Source: Deltaproteobacteria bacterium
GTDB taxonomy: Bacteria > Desulfobacterota > Desulfarculia > Desulfarculales > Desulfarculaceae
Assembly: GCA_021815655.1 (NCBI GenBank)
Contig: JAKAGJ010000145.1
Coordinates: 1 to 6,252 of the forward strand
Reading direction: 5' to 3'
DNA: 6,252 bases
Shown here: positions 1 to 6,252 of the stretch, one piece after another
Position numbering within the stretch: position 1 is the first letter of the stretch
Layout: each line of letters begins with the position of its first letter
Made by a program: the position numbers and the translations under genes
The notes under the pieces: model-generated
What the model saw: only the letters and a program-made list of their open reading frames with translations
Databases searched by the model: none
What the model was told of the DNA's origin: nothing

Positions 1-1128
1 GTCGATATCCAGGGGGACGCGCCCCTGGCGGGCGGCCTCGATGGCCAGGCCCACGATGTTGCCGGCGCTGATGGTGTCCATGCCCAGGCGGTCGCAGATA
101 TCGTTGAGGTGGATGATCTCCTCGATGCTGTCCACCTCGCACAGACCGCCGAAGGAATAGATGGTTTCGTACTCTGGGCCCTCCAGCTTCAGCCCGGCGT
201 GGCGCCCCTGCCGCACCACCGACATGCGCCCGCAGGCGATGTAGCATTTCTTGCAGGCGTGGGGCGTGACCTGGCAGGTGGCGTTCAGCGCCGCGGTGTT
301 GATGCCCTCGCGGTGGGCGGCCTGGCCCCTGTGCCAGTAGCGGGTGGGGAAGGAGCCCGCGTTGTTCATGATGTCCACCATCATGGTGGTGCCCATGCTT
401 TTGTAGGCTGCGGCTCCCTTGTCCTGCTTGCCCCTGAGCATCTCGGATTTGCAGAAGTCCTTGAGCATCTGGGGGTGGGCCAGCTCCTTGCGCTTGCGGC
501 CCCAGAAGGCGATGGCCTTGATCTTCTTGGAGCCCATCACCGTGCCCACGCCGGTGCGGCCGGCGCTGCGCCAGTGCTCGTTCTCGATCACCGCGAACTT
601 GACCAGATTCTCGCCGGCCGGGCCGATGACCAGGGCCGCGCTCTGGGGACTGCCGGGACGGTTATGCTTGACCCAGTCCTTGACCCGGTCCTCGGCCTGG
701 TAGGTGTCCAGGCCCCATAGGTCGCCGGCGGGATGGAAGTGCACCGTCTCTTCGTTGATCTCCAGCCACACCGGTTCGTCGCTGGCGCCGTGGATCATCA
801 CGGCGTCGAAGCCGCTGGCGGCCATGTGTTCGGCCGCCGCGCCCCCGGAGTAGGACTCGGAGTAGAATCCGGTCTGCGGGCTCTTGGTGAAGACGCCGTA
901 GCGGGAGGACCCCCACACGCTGGTGCCGGTGGCGGGGCCGATGGCGAAGATGAGATGGTTCTCGGGGGCCAGGGGGTCCACTCCCGGGGGATTGTGCTCC
1001 AGGAGCAGATGGGTGGCCAGGCCCTTGCCGCCCAGGCGGCTGCGCAAAATATCGTCGGGCACTATCTTGAGGTCAAAGGACCTCTGGCTGAGGTTGATCC
1101 TCAGCACCATGTTGAAGAAACCATGCAT
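1..1128 (-). CDS. Aldehyde ferredoxin oxidoreductase (W/Mo-pterin AOR family), N-terminal 376 residues, cut by left window edge
   Basis: The family oxidises aldehydes to carboxylates (reversibly) with ferredoxin as electron acceptor, using a tungsto- or molybdo-bispterin and one [4Fe-4S] cluster in the cytoplasm. The frame is open from 1128 to the edge. Visible marks: an N-terminus of the usual AOR form (MHGFF...VLRINL, residues 1-12); GGKGLA and PPGVDPL soon after; GRTGVGTVMGSKK at 190-202, the conserved pterin-domain motif; three cluster cysteines C292-x2-C295-x3-C299; EGPEYET at 316-322, which includes the family's active-site Glu region; and the DxxGxD pterin motif at D346-D351. The fourth cluster cysteine lies near the C-terminus in known AORs and is outside the window; family members are about 600-620 residues, so roughly 60% is present. 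Start 1128 is favoured by GGGGAG eight bases upstream; the next in-frame ATG (1110) has no such site. It follows the alcohol dehydrogenase by 13 nt. Family certain; metal, substrate and subfamily unresolved. Confidence 0.95.
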   Translation of the reverse strand, partial: MHGFFNMVLRINLSQRSFDLKIVPDDILRSRLGGKGLATHLLLEHNPPGVDPLAPENHLIFAIGPATGTSVWGSSRYGVFTKSPQTGFYSESYSGGAAAEHMAASGFDAVMIHGASDEPVWLEINEETVHFHPAGDLWGLDTYQAEDRVKDWVKHNRPGSPQSAALVIGPAGENLVKFAVIENEHWRSAGRTGVGTVMGSKKIKAIAFWGRKRKELAHPQMLKDFCKSEMLRGKQDKGAAAYKSMGTTMMVDIMNNAGSFPTRYWHRGQAAHREGINTAALNATCQVTPHACKKCYIACGRMSVVRQGRHAGLKLEGPEYETIYSFGGLCEVDSIEEIIHLNDICDRLGMDTISAGNIVGLAIEAARQGRVPLDID

Positions 1129-1136
1129 GGCTTTCG

Positions 1137-1142
1137 CTCCCC
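1137..1142 (-). promoter_or_regulatory. Ribosome binding site of the aldehyde oxidoreductase gene
   Basis: GGGGAG on the minus strand lies 8 nt before the ATG at 1128. Its first G is the last base of the TAG stop of the upstream dehydrogenase, so translation of the two enzymes is probably coupled. It supports 1128 over the in-frame ATG at 1110. Confidence 0.6.
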
Positions 1143-2302
1143 TACAGCACGCGGCGGTAGATGGCCTCGGCGTCGGCCTGGGTCAGCACCCGGGGATTGT
1201 TGGCCAACAGGCGGGTGACCTTCATCACCCCCTGAGCCAGCTCGGGCACGTGTTCGGCGCGCACGCCGAAGGGGGCCAGGCTCATGGGCACCGCCAAGTC
1301 CTGGGCCAGGGAGCGCAGGGCCTCCACGGCCAGGCCGGCGGCGGCCCGCGGGCTTAAATTGGCGGTTTGCTCGCCGAAAACTTGGGCCATGCGGCTGAAC
1401 TTGGGTAGGCAGCCCAGCAGGTTGAACTCCATGACCGGGGTGAGCATTATGCTGTTGGCCACGCCGTGGGGGATGTGGAACTCGGCGCCGATGGGATAGG
1501 CGAAGGCGTGCACGGCGGTGACGCCGGCATTGGCGAAGGCCATGCCCGCCAGCATGCTGCCGCGCATCATGGCCTCGCGCGCCGCCAAGTCGGCGCCGTT
1601 GGCGTAGGCCGTGCGCAGGTTGGCGAAGATCAACCCCATGGCCTCACACGCCAGCATGTCGGTCAGGGGCGTGGCGTTCTTGCTGGTGTAGGCCTCCACG
1701 GCGTGTATCAGCGCGTCCATGCCCGTGGCGGCGGTGACCGCCGGAGGCAGGCCCAGGGTCAGCTCGGGATCCAGGATGGCGCAGGCCGGAAAGAGATACG
1801 GCGAGACGATGCCCTTCTTTAGCTTCTCGTGGTGGTCGGAGAGGATGGCGATGGGCGTCACCTCGCTGCCGGTGCCGGCCGTGGTGGGGATGAGAATGGT
1901 CTTGAGCCCGGCCTTGGGCACCAGGTCGATGCCGAAGAAGGCCGACACCGGCTCGGGGTTCACGGCCAGGATGGAGGCCACCTTGGCGATGTCGATGGGC
2001 GAGCCTCCGCCGATGCCGATGAGCACCCGGGCCTTGGTTTCCTTGGCCACCAGGGCCGCGCTGGCCGCCACCTCGTAGGGCGGGTCGGCCGGCACCTGGT
2101 CGAAGCGGGCATGGGCGACGCGAGCCTTGTCCAAAAGCCCCTCCAGGCGCGCCACCAGGCCGCTGGCCACCAGGCCGGCGTCGGTCACGATCAACACCTT
2201 GCCGCCGCCCAGGCGCTTGATTTCCTCGGGGACATTGTTCAGCGCGCCCGGTCCGGTGACCAGGCGGGGGGTGGTCTGAAAAAATCTCACCGTATTGTCC
2301 AT
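1142..2302 (-). CDS. Iron-containing (group III) alcohol dehydrogenase, 386 aa
   Basis: This cytoplasmic NAD(P)-dependent enzyme family interconverts primary alcohols (or diols, lactaldehyde, hydroxyacids) and aldehydes or ketones. The protein is complete and of normal length (380-390 aa). The nucleotide-binding half carries GGGSPID at 98-104 and TTAGTGSEVTP at 140-150. The metal ligands are all present: D196 and H200 in ATGMDALIHAVEAY, H265 in AVHAFAYP and H279 in IPHG, matching in spacing the Asp-His-His-His set of E. coli FucO. At the place of the second FucO active-site histidine (His267) this protein has Y269, a variant that I recall as common in the wider family. The C-terminus NNPRVLTQADAEAIY is also typical. 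I chose the ATG at 2302 over an in-frame GTG at 2317 because the GTG overlaps the Shine-Dalgarno. It sits 32 nt after livF and 13 nt before the aldehyde oxidoreductase, which suggests an alcohol-aldehyde-acid pair. Substrate unknown. Confidence 0.95.
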   Translation of the reverse strand: MDNTVRFFQTTPRLVTGPGALNNVPEEIKRLGGGKVLIVTDAGLVASGLVARLEGLLDKARVAHARFDQVPADPPYEVAASAALVAKETKARVLIGIGGGSPIDIAKVASILAVNPEPVSAFFGIDLVPKAGLKTILIPTTAGTGSEVTPIAILSDHHEKLKKGIVSPYLFPACAILDPELTLGLPPAVTAATGMDALIHAVEAYTSKNATPLTDMLACEAMGLIFANLRTAYANGADLAAREAMMRGSMLAGMAFANAGVTAVHAFAYPIGAEFHIPHGVANSIMLTPVMEFNLLGCLPKFSRMAQVFGEQTANLSPRAAAGLAVEALRSLAQDLAVPMSLAPFGVRAEHVPELAQGVMKVTRLLANNPRVLTQADAEAIYRRVL

Positions 2303-2307
2303 GGCTT

Positions 2308-2315
2308 TCCTCTCC
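2308..2315 (-). promoter_or_regulatory. Ribosome binding site of the Fe-ADH gene
   Basis: GGAGAGGA on the minus strand ends 5 nt before the ATG at 2302. An in-frame GTG at 2317 would place the start on top of this site, so ATG 2302 is the better start. The 32-nt gap to livF contains no hairpin or T-tract, so read-through from livF is expected. Confidence 0.65.
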
Positions 2316-2334
2316 ACGATAGGCAGCGTGCGCG

Positions 2335-3038
2335 TTAAACAGCCAGGTATTTCTTCTGCACGTCTTCTTGACGCTTGAATTCCTCGATCGCGCCGCTGTA
2401 GACGGCGTGTCCCTTGTCGATGACCACCACGCGGTCGGAGACCGCCATGGCGAAGCGAATGTTCTGTTCGCTGAGCAGGATGGTGGTGCCGGCCTGCTTG
2501 AGCCGCACCACCAGGTCCTTGAGGGTGCCCACGATCACCGGCGAGAGTCCCTCGGTGGGCTCGTCCAAGACCAGCAGGTCGGGGTTGCCCATCAGGGCGC
2601 GGGCGATGGTGAGCATCTGCTGCTCGCCGCCGGAAAGGGTGCCGCCCAGGCGCTCCAGCATGCCGGCCAGGGAGGGGAAGTGCTCCAGCACCGTCTGTAG
2701 GTTCCAGGTCCCCTGGCGGCTGGGGATGCGTCCCAGCTCCAGGTTCTCGCGCACGCTGAAGGGGCCCAGGATGCGCCGGTCCTCGGGCACGAACCCCAGG
2801 CCCCGCCGGGCCATCTGGTGGGAGGGCTGGCCGGTGCAGTCCCGGCCCTTGAAGATCACTTGGCCCTGGCGGGGCGGGGTAAGCCCCATCAGCGAGCGGA
2901 AGGTGGTGGTCTTGCCGGCGCCGTTGCGCCCCATGAGGCAGACGGTCTCGCCGGGGGCCACGGCCAGGCTCACGTCAAACAGGATATGGCTGCGCCCGTA
3001 GAAGGTGTTGAGCCCCCGGGCTTCTAGGATGTTGTCCA

Positions 3039-3039
<1 letters not shown>
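2335..3039 (-). CDS. livF: Branched-chain amino acid-type ABC transporter ATP-binding protein LivF, 234 aa
   Basis: This is one of the two ATPases that drive the Liv/HAAT importer from the cytoplasmic face, paired with LivG. Walker A GRNGAGKT is at 37-44, the Q-loop region reads FVPEDRRI (83-90, with Glu), the ABC signature LSGGEQ is at 135-140, and Walker B LLVLDE at 155-160 is followed by PTEGLSP. The switch position reads SEQN with Q192 in place of histidine, which is usual for LivF and is a good subfamily marker. Length is normal (about 233-240 aa). The ATG at 3039 overlaps the livG stop by one base (TGATG), which points to translational coupling. A GTG at 3042 is in frame but only 2 nt from the GGAGGAG Shine-Dalgarno, so the ATG is preferred. 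What the importer carries cannot be told from the ATPase. Confidence 0.96.
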
Positions 3040-3791
<752 letters not shown>

Positions 3792-3792
3792 G

Positions 3793-4758
3793 TCAACTCC
3801 TCTCGGCCCGCTCTAGGGCGCGCCATTTCAGGCGCGCTTTGAGCAGGGCGAACTCGCCCACCAGGCCCCGGGGGAAGGCCAGCACCATGGTCATCATCAC
3901 CAGGCCGATAATCAGCGACCAGTACTCGGTGCGCGCTCCCACCACGTCCTCGATAATCATGATGACCCCCGCGCCGATGAAGGGGCCGAAGAACTGGTGG
4001 ATGCCGCCCAGCACCGACATGAGGATCACCTGGCCGGAGGTGGTCCAGTTGAGCATGTTGGTGTGGATGGAGCTGTCAATCCCGGCCATCAGGCCGCCGG
4101 CCAGGGCGGCGAAGACTGAGGAGATGAGATAGACCCGCCGCTGGTTGCGCCGCACCCGGCGGCCCAGGAAACGCACCCGGCTGGGGTTCTGGCGCACGCA
4201 GCGCAGCACCAGCCCCTGGGGCGAGTCGGCCAGGCGTCGCAAAAACCAGATGGAGCCCAGCACCAGGACCAGGCAGAAATAGTAGTAGACCACGCGGTTG
4301 CTCAAGATGCCCGGAGGCACCAGGCCCTGGATGCCATCATCGCCGCCGGTGACGTTGTACCAGCGGAAGGTGATCTGCCAGGCCAACTGCCCAAAGGCCA
4401 AGGTGAGGATGGTGAAGAAGACCCCGCCGGCGCGGATTATCAGATAGCCCAGCAGATAGGCCACCAGGGCCGCGGCGATGACGCCCAGGCCCAGGCCGGG
4501 CAGGAACCAGGCCTTGCCCAGGTACTTGACCGTCATACCCACGCCGTAGCCGCCCAGGCCGGAGAACAGGGCCTGGCCGAAGGAGAGCATGCCCGTGACC
4601 CCGAAGAGCATGTTGAAGGCCACCGCGAACATGCCCCACACCAGGATGCGGTTGGCGATGGTCAGGTAATAGTCGTTGCCCGCGGCCGGCACCAGGGCGA
4701 AGATCAGCGCGAAGAGCCCCCAGAAGGCGGCGGCTTTTTTCTTGTCCACGGCCTCCAT
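3793..4758 (-). CDS. livM: Branched-chain amino acid-type ABC transporter permease LivM, 321 aa
   Basis: This is one of the two inner-membrane permeases that form the translocation path with LivH. It is a hydrophobic protein with about eight to ten membrane spans; the first is near 11-27 after a short basic N-terminus (MEAVDKKK). Family marks are FNMLFGVTGMLSFGQALFSG around 48-67, GGDDGIQG at 138-145, the basic loop near 186-208 before LISSVFAALAGGL, SVLGGIHQFFGPFIGA at 248-263 (the ATPase-contact region) and FPRGLVG at 295-301. Length is typical (300-350 aa). The frame stays open upstream to 5298, but that extension would be antiparallel-free nonsense overlapping livH in another frame; ATG 4758, two bases after the livH stop and with AGGAAGG seven bases upstream, is the real start. 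One base separates it from livG. Confidence 0.96.
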   Translation of the reverse strand: MEAVDKKKAAAFWGLFALIFALVPAAGNDYYLTIANRILVWGMFAVAFNMLFGVTGMLSFGQALFSGLGGYGVGMTVKYLGKAWFLPGLGLGVIAAALVAYLLGYLIIRAGGVFFTILTLAFGQLAWQITFRWYNVTGGDDGIQGLVPPGILSNRVVYYYFCLVLVLGSIWFLRRLADSPQGLVLRCVRQNPSRVRFLGRRVRRNQRRVYLISSVFAALAGGLMAGIDSSIHTNMLNWTTSGQVILMSVLGGIHQFFGPFIGAGVIMIIEDVVGARTEYWSLIIGLVMMTMVLAFPRGLVGEFALLKARLKWRALERAERS

Positions 4759-4760
4759 GG

Positions 4761-5648
4761 CTATACCTTCCTCACTTGGCGGGGGGCGAACAGCCCCTCG
4801 GGCTTGAAGATCAGGGTGACCACCATCACCAGGTAGCTGAACAGGCTGGCCCACTCTGGCACCGTGGCCACGGCCACGGCGTTGACCTCGCCCAACAACA
4901 GCGCCGCCAGCCAGGCCCCCCAGAAGTTGCCCATGCCGCCGAGGACCACCACGATCAGGGCGTCGATGATGACCTCGATGCCGGCGCCGGGAGTCACCGA
5001 ACGTAGGGGCGCGGCGAGCGCCCCGGTGAGCCCGCCCAGGGCCGTGGCGATGCCGAAGACCACGGTCATGGTCAGGGGCACGTTGACGCCCAGCATGCCC
5101 ATGGTCTCGCGGTCCAGGGCCGTAGCCCGGGCGATGCGCCCCGGGCGAGTGCGCGAAAGCACCAGCCAGGCCCCCACCACCACCAACAGCCCCACCCCGA
5201 TGATGGCCAGGTTGTAGGTGGGCAGGGTGATGTCGCCCCAGATCAGCGAGCCGCCGAAGCCGGCGGGGCGCGACAGGCTCTTGTATTCGGTGCCCCACAC
5301 CAGCTTCACCAGGTCGTCGATGATGAGGATGAAACTGTAGGTGAGCAGTATCTGGAACCCCTCCTCCTCGGCCCGGCCGTAGATGCGGCGCAGGAACAGG
5401 GACTCGGCCAGCATGCCCAGGATGCCCGCCCCGACCGCCGCCGCCAGCACCGCCACCCAGAAATTGAGGTGAGTGCCGGCCACGAAGGTGTAGGCCAGGT
5501 AGGCGCCCAGCATGTAGAAGGAGCCGTGGGCGAAGTTGAAGACCCCGCCCACCCCGAAGATCAGCGTCAGCCCGCTGGCCACCAGGAACAGCAGGGTGGC
5601 CATGGTAAGACCGCTGATGAACTGCACGATGAGGAAGGAAATATCCAT
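4761..5648 (-). CDS. livH: Branched-chain amino acid-type ABC transporter permease LivH, 295 aa
   Basis: This is the partner permease of LivM in the inner membrane. It is strongly hydrophobic with about eight spans; the first covers roughly residues 5-33. The LivH signature GGVFNFAHGSFYMLGAY is at 34-50, a cytoplasmic loop with RTRPGRIARATALD is at 166-179, the transporter contact motif VLGGMGNFWGAW is at 235-246, and FKPEGLFAP at 281-289 is the standard C-terminal ending. Length matches the family (about 290-310 aa). The ATG at 5648 has GGGGAG four to five bases upstream. It lies 60 nt downstream of the binding-protein gene, the largest gap in the window, which contains a strong hairpin abutting this ribosome binding site. 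Two bases separate its stop from livM. Confidence 0.97.
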   Translation of the reverse strand: MDISFLIVQFISGLTMATLLFLVASGLTLIFGVGGVFNFAHGSFYMLGAYLAYTFVAGTHLNFWVAVLAAAVGAGILGMLAESLFLRRIYGRAEEEGFQILLTYSFILIIDDLVKLVWGTEYKSLSRPAGFGGSLIWGDITLPTYNLAIIGVGLLVVVGAWLVLSRTRPGRIARATALDRETMGMLGVNVPLTMTVVFGIATALGGLTGALAAPLRSVTPGAGIEVIIDALIVVVLGGMGNFWGAWLAALLLGEVNAVAVATVPEWASLFSYLVMVVTLIFKPEGLFAPRQVRKV

Positions 5649-5652
5649 CTGG

Positions 5653-5658
5653 CTCCCC
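5653..5658 (-). promoter_or_regulatory. Ribosome binding site of livH, next to a hairpin
   Basis: GGGGAG on the minus strand ends 4 nt before ATG 5648 and begins one base after the 3' arm of the inverted repeat at 5660-5690. The spacing is slightly short, and the neighbouring stem could limit ribosome access. Confidence 0.55.
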
Positions 5659-5659
5659 G

Positions 5660-5690
5660 AGGTCCAGGGGCCGGGCCGGCCCCTGGACCT
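5660..5690 (-). promoter_or_regulatory. Perfect 13-bp inverted repeat (intergenic hairpin) between binding-protein gene and livH
   Basis: The arms AGGTCCAGGGGCC and GGCCCCTGGACCT are exact reverse complements around a 5-nt loop, so the transcript can form a very stable G+C-rich stem. No T-tract follows it in the direction of transcription; the next bases are the livH ribosome binding site. It therefore does not look like a standard intrinsic terminator. A role in mRNA processing, stabilising the upstream binding-protein message, or partial attenuation, as known for hairpins between binding-protein and permease genes such as malE-malF, is the likeliest reading (inference). Confidence 0.75.
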
Positions 5691-5708
5691 GGTAAGGACT
5701 GTGCGTGC

Positions 5709-6252
5709 CTACTTAAGCTTGCTCTTGAGATAATCGCTGCCGTTCTTCTTGAGGTACTCCATGGGAGGCATCAGCTCCTCGGCCTGGTAGACCTTCCAGT
5801 TGCCCAGCATGCGCGTGGCCGGCGGGAAGTCCTTGTTGGCGACGGTCTCGCCGATGGCCTGCTGCTGCACAATCTGGTGGGTGAGTGGGTCGATGTAGGA
5901 GGTGAAGCCCTCGGGGTCCTCGGGCAGCTTGAGCTTCATGCCCTCCAGGGCCTTGACCAGGGCGTCGGCGTCGTTGGGATTGCCAACCTTGTCCACGGCC
6001 TGGGCGATGGCGTACACGCCGGCGTAGGCGCCCTCGGCGGCGTAGGAGGGATAGCGGCCAGTCTTCTTGAAGAAGTCGTCCACGAACTTCTTGTTGGCGG
6101 CGGTGGCCGGCCAGTTGTTGTGGTGCCGGCCGGAGAGCACCAGGCCCAGGGGCAGCTCGTCGCCGGTGGCGCTCATCAGCTCGTAGTTGCCGCCCGCGTC
6201 GGGGTGGAAGTAGAGCATCTTCTGGAACAGGCCGTAGGGCAGAGCCTGCTTG
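5709..6252 (-). CDS. Liv-type periplasmic substrate-binding protein of ABC transporter, C-terminal 180 residues, cut by right window edge
   Basis: This is the extracytoplasmic ligand-binding component (type I periplasmic binding fold, Peripla_BP_6/LivK-like) that delivers substrate to LivHM. Only the 3' part is inside the window; the frame is open to the edge and ends with TAG at 5709. Family marks are FFKKTGRYPSYAAEGAYAG followed by VYAIAQAVDKVGN, a helix region ending in DADALVKALEGMKL, and then a YIDPLTHQIVQQQAIGE segment, the usual C-terminal lobe pattern in which residues before a conserved 'H/DHQ' strand report on the domain. The lysine-rich tail (YLKSKLK) is ordinary. Full proteins are about 370-420 residues, so just under half is seen; signal peptide and most ligand contacts lie outside. 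It is the first gene of the visible operon. Ligands of this family include branched-chain amino acids, amides, urea, and aromatic or short carboxylates, so the substrate is open. Confidence 0.92.
   Translation of the reverse strand, partial: KQALPYGLFQKMLYFHPDAGGNYELMSATGDELPLGLVLSGRHHNNWPATAANKKFVDDFFKKTGRYPSYAAEGAYAGVYAIAQAVDKVGNPNDADALVKALEGMKLKLPEDPEGFTSYIDPLTHQIVQQQAIGETVANKDFPPATRMLGNWKVYQAEELMPPMEYLKKNGSDYLKSKLK

Noticed and set aside
662..916. Minus-strand open frame of 84 codons inside the AOR gene
   Set aside because: It is another frame of the AOR coding region, Arg-rich and without any motif.
2303..2334. Possible promoter or terminator in the 32-nt gap between livF and the Fe-ADH gene
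   Set aside because: No stem, T-tract or -10/-35-like pair is visible; the gap is mostly taken up by the ribosome binding site.
109..2338. Several plus-strand open frames opposite the AOR and Fe-ADH genes
   Set aside because: They are rich in His, Gly, Ala and Arg, have no recognisable motif, and mirror clearly coding minus-strand frames.
2455..2475. Missing switch histidine in LivF (Gln at residue 192)
   Set aside because: SEQN/VEQN with glutamine is the usual state in the LivF subfamily, so it is not a defect.
3818..3837. 7-bp inverted repeat (GCGCGCC, 6-nt loop, GGCGCGC) near the 3' end of livM
   Set aside because: It lies within coding sequence for the basic LivM tail, has no T-tract, and such short G+C palindromes arise by chance in this composition.
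4759..5298. N-terminal extension of livM by 180 residues into livH
   Set aside because: The extension is an out-of-frame reading of livH with Arg/Gly/His-rich composition; the ATG at 4758 has a good ribosome binding site and gives a normal LivM length.

Overview
The window is a dense, one-directional stretch of high-G+C bacterial DNA in which every recognisable gene lies on the minus strand, so transcription runs from the right edge to the left. The order of transcription is: a branched-chain-amino-acid-type (Liv/HAAT) periplasmic binding protein (3' part only), the permeases livH and livM, the ATPases livG and livF, an iron-containing (group III) alcohol dehydrogenase, and a tungsten/molybdenum-type aldehyde ferredoxin oxidoreductase (AOR; N-terminal part only, cut by the left edge). 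The aldehyde oxidoreductase implies an anaerobic or facultatively anaerobic host. Together with the high G+C and the AOR/Fe-ADH pairing, I would guess a Desulfobacterota-like (sulfate-reducer) lineage, but nothing in the window proves the taxon.

Layout: 6252-5709 binding protein (partial); 5708-5649 gap holding a perfect 13-bp inverted repeat next to the livH ribosome binding site; 5648-4761 livH; 4758-3793 livM; 3791-3039 livG; 3039-2335 livF, whose start overlaps the livG stop; 2302-1142 Fe-ADH; 1128-1 AOR (partial). Gaps between genes are 60, 2, 1, 0 (1-nt overlap), 32 and 13 nt. I see no terminator-like hairpin with a T-tract and no convincing internal promoter, so all seven genes probably share one transcript whose promoter lies beyond the right edge. 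No non-coding stretch exceeds 60 bp, and I see no RNA gene, mobile element or CRISPR array.

How the genes may work together (inference): the five transporter genes form a complete ABC importer. The two enzymes behind it can interconvert alcohol and aldehyde with NAD(P)H (Fe-ADH), and aldehyde and carboxylate with ferredoxin (AOR). This suggests a substrate-specific uptake and oxidation module for an alcohol, aldehyde, carboxylate or amino-acid-derived compound rather than a general amino acid importer. The substrate cannot be read from the sequence. The components are known families; the linkage of enzymes to importer and the intergenic hairpin are the points that deserve attention.
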